Shown in pieces: positions 16,041 to 25,084 of a DNA stretch of 64,000 nucleotides. The stretch spans positions 1 through 64,000 of the forward strand of contig JANNPZ010000068.1 in NCBI GenBank assembly GCA_031400505.1, read 5' to 3'. Positions within the stretch are counted from its first letter, which is position 1. Each line of letters starts with the position of its first letter. The position numbers and the translations under genes are program-made. This stretch comes from JAIYDJ01 sp031400505. GTDB lineage: Bacteria; Pseudomonadota; Alphaproteobacteria; Rhodobacterales; Rhodobacteraceae. The notes beneath the pieces are model-generated. The model saw only the letters and a list, made by a program, of their open reading frames with translations, was not told the origin of the DNA and ran no database searches.

Positions 16041-18320
16041 ATGGAAGAAGCACGGCACGATCAGGCCAGGCACGCGGCACTGGACTATCACGAATTTCCC
16101 AAACCCGGAAAGCTGGAAATCCGCGCCACCAAACCCCTGGCCAACGGACGCGACCTGAGCCTGGCCTACAGCCCCGGCGTGGCCGAGGCATGCCTTGAAA
16201 TCAAGGCCGATCCCAGCACGGCGCGCCGGTACACCGCCCGCGGAAACCTTGTGGGCGTTGTCACCAATGGCACCGCGGTGCTTGGTCTTGGCAATATCGG
16301 CGCGCTGGCGTCAAAGCCGGTGATGGAAGGCAAGGCGGTTCTGTTCAAGAAGTTCGCCAATATCGATTGTTTTGACATCGAGCTGAACGAACCCGACCCG
16401 GTGAAGCTGGCCGAAATCGTTTGCGCGCTGGAGCCGACTTTTGGGGCGATCAACCTTGAAGACATCAAGGCGCCCGATTGTTTCATCGTCGAGGCATTGT
16501 GCCGGGAACGCATGAAGATCCCGGTGTTTCACGATGACCAGCACGGCACGGCGATCGTGGTGGGTGCCGCCGCAACCAATGCGTTGTTCGTGGCGGGCAA
16601 GCGGTTCGAAGACATCAAGATCGTCTCGACCGGGGGCGGTGCGGCGGGGATTGCCTGCTTGAACATGCTGATCAAGCTGGGGGTGAAACGCGAGAACATC
16701 TGGCTGTGCGATCTGGAAGGTCTGGTGTACCACGGGCGCGTTGCACAAATGACGCCGCAGAAGGCGGCATATGCGCAAGGAACCGAGCCTGGCTTGCTGA
16801 TCGATGTGATCGCGGGGGCAGATATGTTTCTTGGCCTTTCCGGCCCCGGGGTCTTGACGCCCGAAATGGTGGCGATGATGGCGCATGACCCGATCGTTTT
16901 TGCGCTTGCCAACCCGATGCCAGAGATTTTGCCCGATGCGGTGCGTGCCGTGGCACCAGGCGCCATGATTGCGACGGGACGCAGCGATTTTTCCAATCAG
17001 GTCAATAACGTCCTGTGTTTTCCGTTCATCTTTCGCGGTGCGCTGGATGTCGGGGCGACCGAGATCAATGATGCGATGCAACTGGCGTGCATTTCTGGAA
17101 TTGCCGCACTTGCCCGTGCCACTACCAGCGCTGAAGCAGCGGCCGCCTATCATGGCGAGACGATGACCTTTGGCCCGGACTATCTGATCCCCAAGCCTTT
17201 TGACCCGCGATTGATCGGTGTTGTGGCAAGTGCCGTCGCGCAAGCGGCGATGGACACCGGAGTTGCCACCCGCCCGATCGAAGACATGGTGGCCTACAAG
17301 CAGAACCTGAACGGATCCGTGTTCAAGTCGGCGTTGATCATGCGCCCGGTGTTCGAGGCCAGTCGGACGGCGGACCGCCGTATCGTCTTCGCCGAGGGCG
17401 AGGACGAACGCGTGCTGCGTGCTGCCAATGCGATGCTGGAGGAAACCACCGACAAGCCAATTCTCATCGGGCGGCCTGACGTGATCGTTGCGCGCTGCGA
17501 ACGCGCCGGTCTGCCGATCCGCCCGGACCGCGACTTTGAAATCGTGAACCCGGAATCCGATCACCGCTATCGCGAATACTGGCAGGCCTATCACGATCTG
17601 ATGGCACGGCGGGGGGTAACGGCGGACATCGCCCGTGCGGTCTTGCGCACCAACGCCACCGCCATCGCGGCCATCGCCGTGCATCGTGGCGATGCCGACA
17701 GCATGATCTGCGGCACGTTCGGGCAATATCTGTGGCATATGAATTATGTCCGGCAGGTTCTTGCACGTGACGGGTTGCATCCGCAGGGCGCGCTGTCGCT
17801 GATGGTGCTTGAAGATGGCCCGCTGTTCATCGCCGACACTCAGGTAAACCCGCAGCCAACGCCAGAGCAGATCGCGCTGAACGCGATCGGGGCTGCGCGT
17901 CACGCCAAACGGTTTGGGGTGGTGCCAAAGGTGGCACTGTGTTCGCACAGCAACTTTGGCAATCTTGACAGCGATTCCGGGCGGCGGATGCGAGCGGCGC
18001 TCGAGATTTTGGACGCGCAGGAAGTGGACTTCATGTTCGAGGGCGAAATGTCTACCGATGCGGCGCTTGACCCGGAACTGCGCGCCCGCATCTTTCCGCA
18101 GTCGCGGCTGGAAGGGCCGGCGAACATCCTGATCTTTGCTTTCACCGATGCTGCAAACGCAGCGCGCAACATCCTGCGGCACAAAGCCAGCGGGCTGGAA
18201 GTGGGGCCGATTCTGATGGGCATGGGCAACCGGGCCCATATTGTGACGCCAAGCGTTACTGCACGTGGGTTGCTGAACATGTCAGCGCTTGCGGGTACGC
18301 CGGTTGGGCACTATGGCTGA
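16041..18320 (+). CDS. maeB: NADP-dependent malic enzyme with phosphotransacetylase-like C-terminal domain
   Basis: The 759-residue protein decarboxylates malate to pyruvate, making NADPH. The N-terminal malic domain (residues ~15-150) has LAYSPGVAEACLEI and VTNGTAVLGLGNIG; the catalytic region continues with LEDIKAPDCF and PVFHDDQHGTAIV. The NAD(P) domain (~160-390) has STGGGAAGIACLNML. From about residue 430 a phosphotransacetylase-like domain follows (RRIVFAEGEDERVLRAA, then the C-terminal MGMGNRAHIV), which in MaeB proteins is thought to be regulatory, binding acetyl-CoA, rather than catalytic. Length is standard for MaeB. It stands alone, divergent from the cupin gene. Confidence 0.96.
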   Translation: MEEARHDQARHAALDYHEFPKPGKLEIRATKPLANGRDLSLAYSPGVAEACLEIKADPSTARRYTARGNLVGVVTNGTAVLGLGNIGALASKPVMEGKAVLFKKFANIDCFDIELNEPDPVKLAEIVCALEPTFGAINLEDIKAPDCFIVEALCRERMKIPVFHDDQHGTAIVVGAAATNALFVAGKRFEDIKIVSTGGGAAGIACLNMLIKLGVKRENIWLCDLEGLVYHGRVAQMTPQKAAYAQGTEPGLLIDVIAGADMFLGLSGPGVLTPEMVAMMAHDPIVFALANPMPEILPDAVRAVAPGAMIATGRSDFSNQVNNVLCFPFIFRGALDVGATEINDAMQLACISGIAALARATTSAEAAAAYHGETMTFGPDYLIPKPFDPRLIGVVASAVAQAAMDTGVATRPIEDMVAYKQNLNGSVFKSALIMRPVFEASRTADRRIVFAEGEDERVLRAANAMLEETTDKPILIGRPDVIVARCERAGLPIRPDRDFEIVNPESDHRYREYWQAYHDLMARRGVTADIARAVLRTNATAIAAIAVHRGDADSMICGTFGQYLWHMNYVRQVLARDGLHPQGALSLMVLEDGPLFIADTQVNPQPTPEQIALNAIGAARHAKRFGVVPKVALCSHSNFGNLDSDSGRRMRAALEILDAQEVDFMFEGEMSTDAALDPELRARIFPQSRLEGPANILIFAFTDAANAARNILRHKASGLEVGPILMGMGNRAHIVTPSVTARGLLNMSALAGTPVGHYG

Positions 18321-18503
18321 GTGACAAGGGCGGCATCGCGCGGGCGCGGCTGAGATCGTTGCAGGATTGCTGCGGGCGTTGCAAACTGCCTGCAGTTGAA
18401 AGACGATTGGAATTTCGCGCGTTGTCGGTTAGGTTCAGACTATGCGGATTTCTGGGCCTATTCTTCGGACCTTTCTCCTGCGGGTGTCGCGGCAAGGCTC
18501 GCG

Positions 18504-20057
18504 ATGACCGATGGTGTTGCGCCCCTCTCGGCAATGATCGATGCGAACCGGCCCGAGGATGAGCCGGTGCTGCTGCTGTTCGGGCATGATCTGCGGGCGG
18601 CTTTGTCGGATGTGGTGGGTGGGCTGCGGTTTGTTGACCTTGACTCACTAGGTTCTGGGGCGCGATTGCAGATTGAACGCGCGCGCGTGTCAGCTGAAAC
18701 ACTGACGCGTCTTCTTGAGTGCGGGTTGGCGGAAATCGAAGGCCGGATAGGACCGGCAGAACCGGAGTATCTGGACCTGCATCGGTTCCTGACCGACCTT
18801 GATCTGCGCTGGTCTGGCCGGGCACTTGAAAAGGGAGTCGGGTTCACCCTGCACAGGGCCTCGGATTTACCTTCCGGCTTGTTACTGGACCGGGTGGCAT
18901 TGGACCGGGTGTTGTCCAATCTTCTTGGCAATGCGATAAAGTACAGTGGCGGCCAACCGGTGGTTTGCGATGTGAAAATGCATGGGGCGGATCAGCTGCG
19001 ATGGACCGTGCGTGACGCCGGACCGGGCTATCCCACAGCGATCCTGGACCAGAACCTGTTGCTGCGTGACCGTAGGGCGGATGCCTTGCAAACCGGATCC
19101 GGCCTTGGCCTGTTTATTGTCGCCGATCTGGTGCACAGGATGGGCGGGCGGCTGTCGTTGCACAATGGACCTGCCTCGGGGGCTGCGGCGCAAATTGACT
19201 TGCCGCTGACCATGCCGAGTGACGCGGATTGGACCACCATTGCCCGTCAGTCGCCCTTACTGGTTGGCAAACGCGTGCTGATTGCCGACGACAACCCGAC
19301 GAGCCAGACTATCCTCGCAGGGCTGGCCAAGGGACTTGGTGCGCAGGTCGAAGTGGTGGATGACGGCGAAATGGCACTCGACCGCCTGCAATGGGGCAAT
19401 TTCGATTTGCTGGTTGTCGATGTCGAAATGCCCAAGCTGTCGGGGCTGGATGTAATGCGTTGCCTGCGTCGAATGCCCGGGACCATCGCCCAAATTCCTG
19501 TGATTGCCGTTACCGCGTATGGGCCGAATGCGCATCGCAAGGCAATCCTCGCAGCAGGTGCAAATGACCTGATGGTAAAGCCGGTTGCCTGCCCGCTGGC
19601 CTTTGGCAGCGTTGTACGCCGAGTTCTGGCGAGCAGGCCGCAGCTTCAGCCCGGGCGCGCATCGATCAATGCTGACGCAGAACCGGGACTGTCACTCGAC
19701 AAGACAAGGCTGACACGGCTGCTGGACATGGCAGGACCAGACTCGGGGCGCGACCTGCTTGAACGGTTGATCTCTGACTTGAGTTCGGTGAAGCGAGGAT
19801 TGATCAAAGCCGTGGCACAGCCTGGCTTGCCTCCAGACTGGGAGGCGGTACGAGGCCATTCGCATGTCTTGATATCGCTTGCCGGTGCGGTTGGCGCGCA
19901 GGCGCTTCAGACCGGGGCCGAGACGTTGAACCTGCTCGCCGACCAATTGAACCGTCAGGTGTTGAGCAATATGATCGACGTCATCCTGGGCCAACTCGAC
20001 TTGCTGATCGCACATGTAAATCGGACGCGAAGCGACTTTGCGGTCCAATCCCAATGA
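18504..20057 (+). CDS. Soluble hybrid sensor histidine kinase with receiver and Hpt-like domain
   Basis: Taken from the ATG at 18504 (AAGG upstream) the protein has 517 residues and no membrane helix or PAS/GAF sensor. An H-box-like LLLFGHDLRAALSDV places the likely phospho-His at residue 28. The kinase ATPase boxes follow: NLLGNAIKYS, DAGPGY and GSGLGLFI. A receiver domain spans ~255-370 with the phospho-Asp in VVDVEMPKLSG and the Lys in LMVKPV. The C-terminal helical part contains GHSHVLISLAGAVGA near residue 450, an Hpt-type phosphohistidine motif. It overlaps the downstream sigma54-type regulator by four bases, so the two should form a phosphorelay. The input signal must be cytosolic or come from a partner protein. 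Confidence 0.88.
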   Translation: MTDGVAPLSAMIDANRPEDEPVLLLFGHDLRAALSDVVGGLRFVDLDSLGSGARLQIERARVSAETLTRLLECGLAEIEGRIGPAEPEYLDLHRFLTDLDLRWSGRALEKGVGFTLHRASDLPSGLLLDRVALDRVLSNLLGNAIKYSGGQPVVCDVKMHGADQLRWTVRDAGPGYPTAILDQNLLLRDRRADALQTGSGLGLFIVADLVHRMGGRLSLHNGPASGAAAQIDLPLTMPSDADWTTIARQSPLLVGKRVLIADDNPTSQTILAGLAKGLGAQVEVVDDGEMALDRLQWGNFDLLVVDVEMPKLSGLDVMRCLRRMPGTIAQIPVIAVTAYGPNAHRKAILAAGANDLMVKPVACPLAFGSVVRRVLASRPQLQPGRASINADAEPGLSLDKTRLTRLLDMAGPDSGRDLLERLISDLSSVKRGLIKAVAQPGLPPDWEAVRGHSHVLISLAGAVGAQALQTGAETLNLLADQLNRQVLSNMIDVILGQLDLLIAHVNRTRSDFAVQSQ

Positions 20058-21484
20058 GCAGCGCACCAGACGCAATCGCGGGCCGCAATTCCGCATTCTC
20101 GGTCCTGTTGATCGAAGATACGCCATCGCTGCAATTGGTGTACAGGTCGGTTCTTGCCGCTGAAGGACATCTGGTGCGCACAGTCGGCACCGCCGCGGAA
20201 GGCCTGCTTGCCTTTCGCGAAAGCGGTGCTGAAGTGGTGCTCTTGGATCTTGGGTTGCCCGATCGCGACGGGTTGGACCTGATGATCGACCTTCTTCTTC
20301 TGCGACCCCAGACCCGGATCGTTGTGATCACAGCCAATGGATCGATCAACAAGGCAGTCGAGGCAATGCGGGCCGGAGCGCATGATTTTCTGGTCAAGCC
20401 GTTCGATGAAGCACGGTTTCTTTCGGCGGTGCGCAATGCGCAGCAAGCAAAGGTGCCGCCCGCAACGCGCGGGGCGCCTGCGCGGTCCAGAATTGCTGCG
20501 GCTCCGGCGGGGCAAGGCGGCTTCATCGGATCATCCGATGCCATTCAGCGCATCCATTCCAAGATTGCATCCGTCGCCCGGTCGATGGCCACAGTGTTCA
20601 TCACCGGCGAAAGTGGCACCGGCAAAGAACTGTGCGCGCTGGCGGTGCATGATGGATCACCGCGCGCGGCAGGCCCTTTCATCGCGCTGAATTGCGGGGC
20701 AATTCCACAGGAACTGCTGGAATCCGAGGTGTTTGGCCACTTGAAGGGCAGCTTTACCGGCGCAATCTCTGACAAACCGGGAGCAGCCGCGGCAGCCGAT
20801 GGTGGTACACTGTTTCTCGATGAAATATGCGAGATGGCCCCTGCCCTGCAAACCAAACTGTTGCGGTTTTTGCAAACCTCAACCGTTCTTCCTGTCGGCG
20901 CAACACGTCCGCGCAAGGTCAATGTCCGCATTGTCTGCGCCACCAATCGCGACCCGCTGGATGCGGTTCGCACCGGCCATTTCCGCGAGGATTTGTACTA
21001 CCGCCTGTTTGTTGTGCCGATTCACATGCCACCGGTCAGGGATCGGGGCGACGACGTAATCGAGATCGCCGAAGCGGCATTGCAACGGTTTGCGACCGAA
21101 GAGGGCCGACAGTTCGATGGGCTGGCTGACGAAGTTCACGCGCTGTTTCGCAGACTGCCGTGGCCCGGCAATGTACGGCAGATTCTGAACGTGATCCGCA
21201 ATGTCGTCGTCCTGAACGAGGGCGGTCTGGTTACAATGGACATGCTGCCGGACGACCTGACGAAAAGACCGGACAAGATTGCGCAGGTTCCCGTCCCGGC
21301 GTCAGAGACGTCAAGCCAACTCGCGCTGGCGTCGTTGATCGGAAGACCCCTAGCAGAGATTGAACGGCTGTTCATCGAGGCGACACTGGCGCATCATGGC
21401 GGATCGATCCCACGCGCGGCGCGGGCGTTGGATCTATCGCCATCTACGCTTTACCGAAAACTTGAAGGCTGGGCGAAAGTCTGA
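20054..21484 (+). CDS. NtrC-family sigma54-type response regulator
   Basis: The 476-residue regulator has a receiver domain (residues ~15-130; phospho-Asp in VVLLDLGLPDRDG near 64, Lys in FLVKPF). An AAA+ domain (~155-385) follows, with Walker A GESGTGKE near 185, Walker B GGTLFLDEI, and WPGNVRQ. A Fis-type helix-turn-helix ends the protein (PRAARALDLSPSTLYRKL). The sigma54-contact loop reads GSFTGA instead of GAFTGA. The gene starts within the kinase stop codon (ATGA) and ends 8 bases before a strong intrinsic terminator. It should be phosphorylated through the upstream kinase's Hpt domain; target promoters are unknown. Confidence 0.93.
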   Translation: MSSAPDAIAGRNSAFSVLLIEDTPSLQLVYRSVLAAEGHLVRTVGTAAEGLLAFRESGAEVVLLDLGLPDRDGLDLMIDLLLLRPQTRIVVITANGSINKAVEAMRAGAHDFLVKPFDEARFLSAVRNAQQAKVPPATRGAPARSRIAAAPAGQGGFIGSSDAIQRIHSKIASVARSMATVFITGESGTGKELCALAVHDGSPRAAGPFIALNCGAIPQELLESEVFGHLKGSFTGAISDKPGAAAAADGGTLFLDEICEMAPALQTKLLRFLQTSTVLPVGATRPRKVNVRIVCATNRDPLDAVRTGHFREDLYYRLFVVPIHMPPVRDRGDDVIEIAEAALQRFATEEGRQFDGLADEVHALFRRLPWPGNVRQILNVIRNVVVLNEGGLVTMDMLPDDLTKRPDKIAQVPVPASETSSQLALASLIGRPLAEIERLFIEATLAHHGGSIPRAARALDLSPSTLYRKLEGWAKV

Positions 21485-21492
21485 CCCATTTG

Positions 21493-21515
21493 CCTTTGAT
21501 CGCAAAGGGTTTTTT
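21493..21515 (+). terminator. Intrinsic terminator of the kinase-regulator operon
   Basis: CCTTTG-ATCG-CAAAGG forms a 6-bp stem with a tetraloop, followed by G and six T residues (21510-21515). It lies 8 bases after the regulator stop, a textbook Rho-independent terminator. The converging nadK gene ends 27 bases further on. Confidence 0.85.
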
Positions 21516-21541
21516 GAAAAGAACCCGGCGGGGCGCGACAG

Positions 21542-22306
21542 TCAGACGAATTGCTCGTTGATCAACCGCTCGTCCAGGCCATGCCCCGGATCAAACAGGA
21601 TGCGGTGCCGCACGCCCGGCTCTGACCGGATTTCCACGGAAAGCACGTCACTGAACGACCGGCTGTCGGCATCAGCCATCACCGGGCGCTTGAAAGGTTC
21701 CAGCACATCGAACCGCACCACTGCCCGTTTCGGCAGCAGCGCGCCACGCCAGCGGCGGGGTCGAAATGCCGCCATCGCCGTCAGGGCCAGCACATCCGAT
21801 GCAATCGGAAGGATCGGCCCGTGCGCAGAGTAATTGTAAGCCGTCGAACCAGCCGGCGTCGCCACCAGCGCACCATCACAAACCAATTCATCCAGCCGAA
21901 CCCGCCCATCGATGCTGATGCGCAGCTTCGCGGCCTGCGGGCCCGCGCGCAGCAGTGATACCTCGTTGATCGCAAGCGCTTCGACGATGCCTCCGCCCCG
22001 CATCTCTGCCCGCATCGCAAGCGGGTTTATCACGGTTTCTTCGGCCGCTGCCAACCGCTCTGGCAACCCATCGAGCGAAAAGCTGTTCATCAAGAACCCG
22101 ATCGTGCCGCAGTTCATCCCATAGACCGGAATGTCGCGGCCTTCGGTCGCATGCAGCGTCTGCAACATGAACCCATCGCCACCCAAGGCGACCACGACAT
22201 CCGCGTCGGCAGGCTGACACTGGCCATGTGCGCCAGCCAGCGCCTGCAGAGCCTCTTGGGCCGCGGAAATCGGGCTGGCGGTAAAAGCGATGCGCAAAGG
22301 GTGCAT
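21542..22306 (-). CDS. nadK: NAD kinase
   Basis: The 254-residue enzyme phosphorylates NAD to NADP with ATP. The diagnostic GGDG motif (VVVALGGDGFMLQTL) is at residues ~38-52. NE (AINEVSLLR) and the glycine-rich TPAGSTAYNYSAHGPI segment near 153-168 complete the NAD-binding site. GAGAGGAAC lies upstream of the ATG at 22306. The length matches the short alphaproteobacterial NadK. It is divergent from glyA across 158 bases. Confidence 0.95.
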   Translation of the reverse strand: MHPLRIAFTASPISAAQEALQALAGAHGQCQPADADVVVALGGDGFMLQTLHATEGRDIPVYGMNCGTIGFLMNSFSLDGLPERLAAAEETVINPLAMRAEMRGGGIVEALAINEVSLLRAGPQAAKLRISIDGRVRLDELVCDGALVATPAGSTAYNYSAHGPILPIASDVLALTAMAAFRPRRWRGALLPKRAVVRFDVLEPFKRPVMADADSRSFSDVLSVEIRSEPGVRHRILFDPGHGLDERLINEQFV

Positions 22307-22464
22307 GAATGTTCCTCTCGGACGCAGTCTTGGCTGCCAGCAAAGGCAAACTCAACCCCGGGTTTTCGCCGCCGTCCATCCTTGCGTCGCATTCCACCCT
22401 TTCCCGATCCCCACTCTTGTCTTAGGTATGCGGGAACGGGATATGGCAAACAGAGGAGACGCCC

Positions 22465-23760
22465 ATGAACTCACCCCACCGCGGTTCCGGCTTTTTCACC
22501 GAAAGCATGTCGTCCAGCGACCCGGAACTATTCGCCTCGATCACTTCCGAACTTGGTCGCCAGCGCCACGAGATCGAGTTGATCGCGTCGGAAAACATCG
22601 TGTCCCGTGCGGTGATGGAGGCGCAAGGGTCAGTGATGACCAACAAATACGCCGAAGGCTATCCGGGCAAGCGGTACTATGGCGGCTGTCAGTTTGTGGA
22701 CATCGCGGAAAATCTGGCGATCTCGCGCGCTTGCGAATTGTTTGATGTCGGATTTGCGAATGTGCAGCCAAATTCCGGGTCTCAGGCCAACCAGGGCGTG
22801 TTTCAGGCGCTGCTGCAACCGGGCGACACCATTCTGGGGATGAGCCTTGATGCAGGCGGCCACCTGACGCATGGCGCGGCACCAAACCAGTCCGGCAAAT
22901 GGTTCAAGGCCGTGCAATACGGTGTCCGCCCGCAGGATCTGACCCTTGATTATGACCAGGTTCAGGCGCTGACCACCGAGCACAAACCCAAGATGATCAT
23001 CGCAGGCGGATCGGCCATTCCGCGCATCATCGATTTTGCCAGGATGCGCGTGATTGCTGACAGTGCCGGGGCGTATCTGCTGGTCGATATGGCGCATTTC
23101 GCAGGCTTGGTCGCGGCGGGTCTTTACCCGTCGCCTTTCCCGCATGCCCATGTTGCAACGACCACAACGCACAAGACCCTGCGTGGCCCACGCGGCGGGA
23201 TGATCCTGACTGACAGCGAGGCGCTGGCGAAAAAGTTCAACTCGGCGATCTTCCCGGGAATTCAGGGCGGACCGCTGATGCATGTGATCGCAGCGAAGGC
23301 CGTCGCATTCGGCGAAGCACTGCGACCCGACTTCAAGACTTATCAGCGTCAGGTGATCCAGAATGCCCAAGCCTTGGCCGATCAACTGATGAAGGGCGGC
23401 CTTGGCACGGTTACCGGCGGCACAGATACGCATCTGATGCTGGTTGACCTGCGCCCCAAAGGCGTCAAAGGCAACGCGACTGAAAAGGCTTTGGGGCGGG
23501 CCCATATCACCTGCAACAAGAACGGCATCCCGTTTGATACCGAAAAGCCGACCATCACCAGCGGCATCCGGCTTGGAACCCCCGCAGGCACCACCCGTGG
23601 TTTCGCCGAAGCCGAGTTCCGTCAGATCGGCGACTGGATTGTCGAAGTGGTCGATGGTCTGGCCGCCCATGGCGAAGACGGCAATGCCGCAGTGGAAGCA
23701 TCGGTGAAAGCCAAGGTCGAGGCTCTTTGCCATCAGTTTCCGATTTACCCAGGGCTATAG
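22465..23760 (+). CDS. glyA: Serine hydroxymethyltransferase
   Basis: This 431-residue PLP enzyme interconverts serine and glycine while loading tetrahydrofolate with a one-carbon unit. The conserved opening IELIASENIVSRAVMEAQGS begins near residue 38, YPGKRYYGG near 68, and the PLP lysine lies in TTTTHKTLRGPRGG near 231-244. The C-terminal TSGIRLGTPAGTTRG is typical. AGAGGAGA sits 6 bases ahead of the ATG. A 13-bp perfect inverted repeat follows the stop. No glycine or SAM riboswitch was recognised in the 158-base leader region. Confidence 0.97.
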   Translation: MNSPHRGSGFFTESMSSSDPELFASITSELGRQRHEIELIASENIVSRAVMEAQGSVMTNKYAEGYPGKRYYGGCQFVDIAENLAISRACELFDVGFANVQPNSGSQANQGVFQALLQPGDTILGMSLDAGGHLTHGAAPNQSGKWFKAVQYGVRPQDLTLDYDQVQALTTEHKPKMIIAGGSAIPRIIDFARMRVIADSAGAYLLVDMAHFAGLVAAGLYPSPFPHAHVATTTTHKTLRGPRGGMILTDSEALAKKFNSAIFPGIQGGPLMHVIAAKAVAFGEALRPDFKTYQRQVIQNAQALADQLMKGGLGTVTGGTDTHLMLVDLRPKGVKGNATEKALGRAHITCNKNGIPFDTEKPTITSGIRLGTPAGTTRGFAEAEFRQIGDWIVEVVDGLAAHGEDGNAAVEASVKAKVEALCHQFPIYPGL

Positions 23761-23768
23761 GCTGCCCG

Positions 23769-23803
23769 ATCGGCTTGCCGCGGTGAAGTTGCGGCAAGCC
23801 GAT
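23769..23803. terminator. Perfect 13-bp inverted repeat after glyA, probable bidirectional transcription end
   Basis: ATCGGCTTGCCGC and GCGGCAAGCCGAT flank a 9-base loop between glyA and the converging small membrane protein gene; the last base overlaps that gene's stop codon. No T-tract follows on either strand, so it is a strong hairpin that could end or protect both transcripts rather than a canonical terminator. Confidence 0.6.
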
Positions 23804-24174
23804 CAGATCAGACCACGCCACCACGCAACAGCCATCGCCAACCCTGCCACCACCAGCAAAATGAACGCGATGGACGCGAGGATCCCCGTGACAAAGACCT
23901 TGCGCGGGTTCTCGCTGCGTTGACCGTTCAGATGCCGCAAGCAGATGTCATATGCCTCTGCGACCATCTCTTCGTCGATCTGATGCATCAACCGGGCGCT
24001 CTTTGCCATTTCGGTGGCCTGTATCAAGACCGCCGCAGCCACCCGGACTTGTTTTGGCAGCCGCCGTCCGGCACGGCGAACCTTGACCGCAAGCCCCTTG
24101 CCGCCAATGCGCAGCTTTTGTTCCATCAAGCCTGACACCCGGTCGGCCATCTGCTGTATCGTCGCTTCGCTCAT
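23803..24174 (-). CDS. Small protein with C-terminal membrane anchor, unknown function
   Basis: The 123-residue protein has a basic, helical cytoplasmic part (residues 1-95; LPKQVRVAAAVLIQATEMAKSA is compatible with an amphipathic helix) and one C-terminal membrane helix (VTGILASIAFILLVVAGLAMAVAWW, about 96-120). GAGGG precedes the ATG at 24174. I know of no functional family; similar tail-anchored hypothetical proteins occur in Rhodobacteraceae. It is convergent with glyA and divergent from the hydrolase gene. Confidence 0.75.
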   Translation of the reverse strand: MSEATIQQMADRVSGLMEQKLRIGGKGLAVKVRRAGRRLPKQVRVAAAVLIQATEMAKSARLMHQIDEEMVAEAYDICLRHLNGQRSENPRKVFVTGILASIAFILLVVAGLAMAVAWWRGLI

Positions 24175-24259
24175 CAGACCCTCTTTCGCGATTTTTGTCT
24201 AACGGCAACCAAGCTGGGCTGCAACGACTCTGGCCCTTCAGCTGCAATCGGGATATCAC

Positions 24260-25063
24260 ATGGGCATGTTAGCGACATCACGTTTCCCGGCTGAAAAAGA
24301 AACCGGCCAACCGCCGTTGCTTATCGTTCATGGCCTGTTCGGGTCAGGGCGAAACTGGGGCGTGATCGCACGCAACCTGGCCGATGTTCGCGAAACCGTG
24401 ACGCTGGACATGCGCAACCATGGCAGCAGCCCGCGCGCGCCGACCCAAAGCTATGCCGACATGGCCGGGGATCTGGCCGAAGTGATCGAAACGCTGTCCG
24501 AATTGCGCGGTGGACCGGTCGATGTGCTGGGCCATTCGATGGGGGGCAAGGCGTCGATGGTGCTGGCGCTGACCCGGCCCGATTTGGTGCGGCGTCTGGT
24601 GGTGGCGGATATCGCCCCGGTCGCCTATAGCCACGATCAGATCCAGAACATCGACGCGATGCGCGCGTTTGACCTGACGGGCCTCACCTCGCGCGGCGAG
24701 GCGGATCGCAGGCTGGCCCTGACCATTCCTGACCCGGCCTTGCGCGCCTTTTTCCTGCAGTCTCTCGACCTCAAGGTCAGCCCGGCGCGCTGGAGGTTGA
24801 ACCTTGACGTGCTCGAGGCTGAAATGCCGCTGATTGTCGGCTGGCCCGCCGTCAAGGGCAGTTTTGCCGGTGCAGCGCTGTTCTTGTCGGGGGGTGACAG
24901 CCGGTATGTGCTGCCCCAACACCGCCCCGCCATCCGTGCAATGTTTCCCAAATCGCGGTTTGCGAAACTTGCAGGGGTCGGGCATTGGCTGCATGCGGAA
25001 AAACCGCGCGAGTTCGAGGAAACCGTGCGGGTGTTCTTGGTGGCCCCCGATTCGATGCCGTGA
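24260..25063 (+). CDS. Alpha/beta-hydrolase, YbfF-type esterase
   Basis: The 267-residue protein shows the alpha/beta-hydrolase layout: the oxyanion HGLFGSGRNW at residues ~24-33, the nucleophile elbow GHSMGG near 94-99 (Ser nucleophile), a likely Asp in SGGDSRYV, and the catalytic His in GVGHWLHAEKP near the end. The oxyanion and elbow patterns resemble YbfF, a short-chain/acyl-CoA thioesterase. Two in-frame starts, 24260 and 24266, are close. Its natural substrate cannot be told from sequence. It converges with thuB. Confidence 0.88.
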   Translation: MGMLATSRFPAEKETGQPPLLIVHGLFGSGRNWGVIARNLADVRETVTLDMRNHGSSPRAPTQSYADMAGDLAEVIETLSELRGGPVDVLGHSMGGKASMVLALTRPDLVRRLVVADIAPVAYSHDQIQNIDAMRAFDLTGLTSRGEADRRLALTIPDPALRAFFLQSLDLKVSPARWRLNLDVLEAEMPLIVGWPAVKGSFAGAALFLSGGDSRYVLPQHRPAIRAMFPKSRFAKLAGVGHWLHAEKPREFEETVRVFLVAPDSMP

Positions 25064-25084
25064 TCCGGCGGTTCCGCTGGCGGG

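Noticed and set aside
16311..18239. A 642-codon minus-strand open frame opposite maeB
   Set aside because: Shadow of maeB; composition is Arg/His-rich, with no start signal or family likeness.
22307..22464. Riboswitch ahead of glyA
   Set aside because: The 158-base divergent spacer shows no glycine, SAM or other riboswitch core and is short for one plus two promoters.
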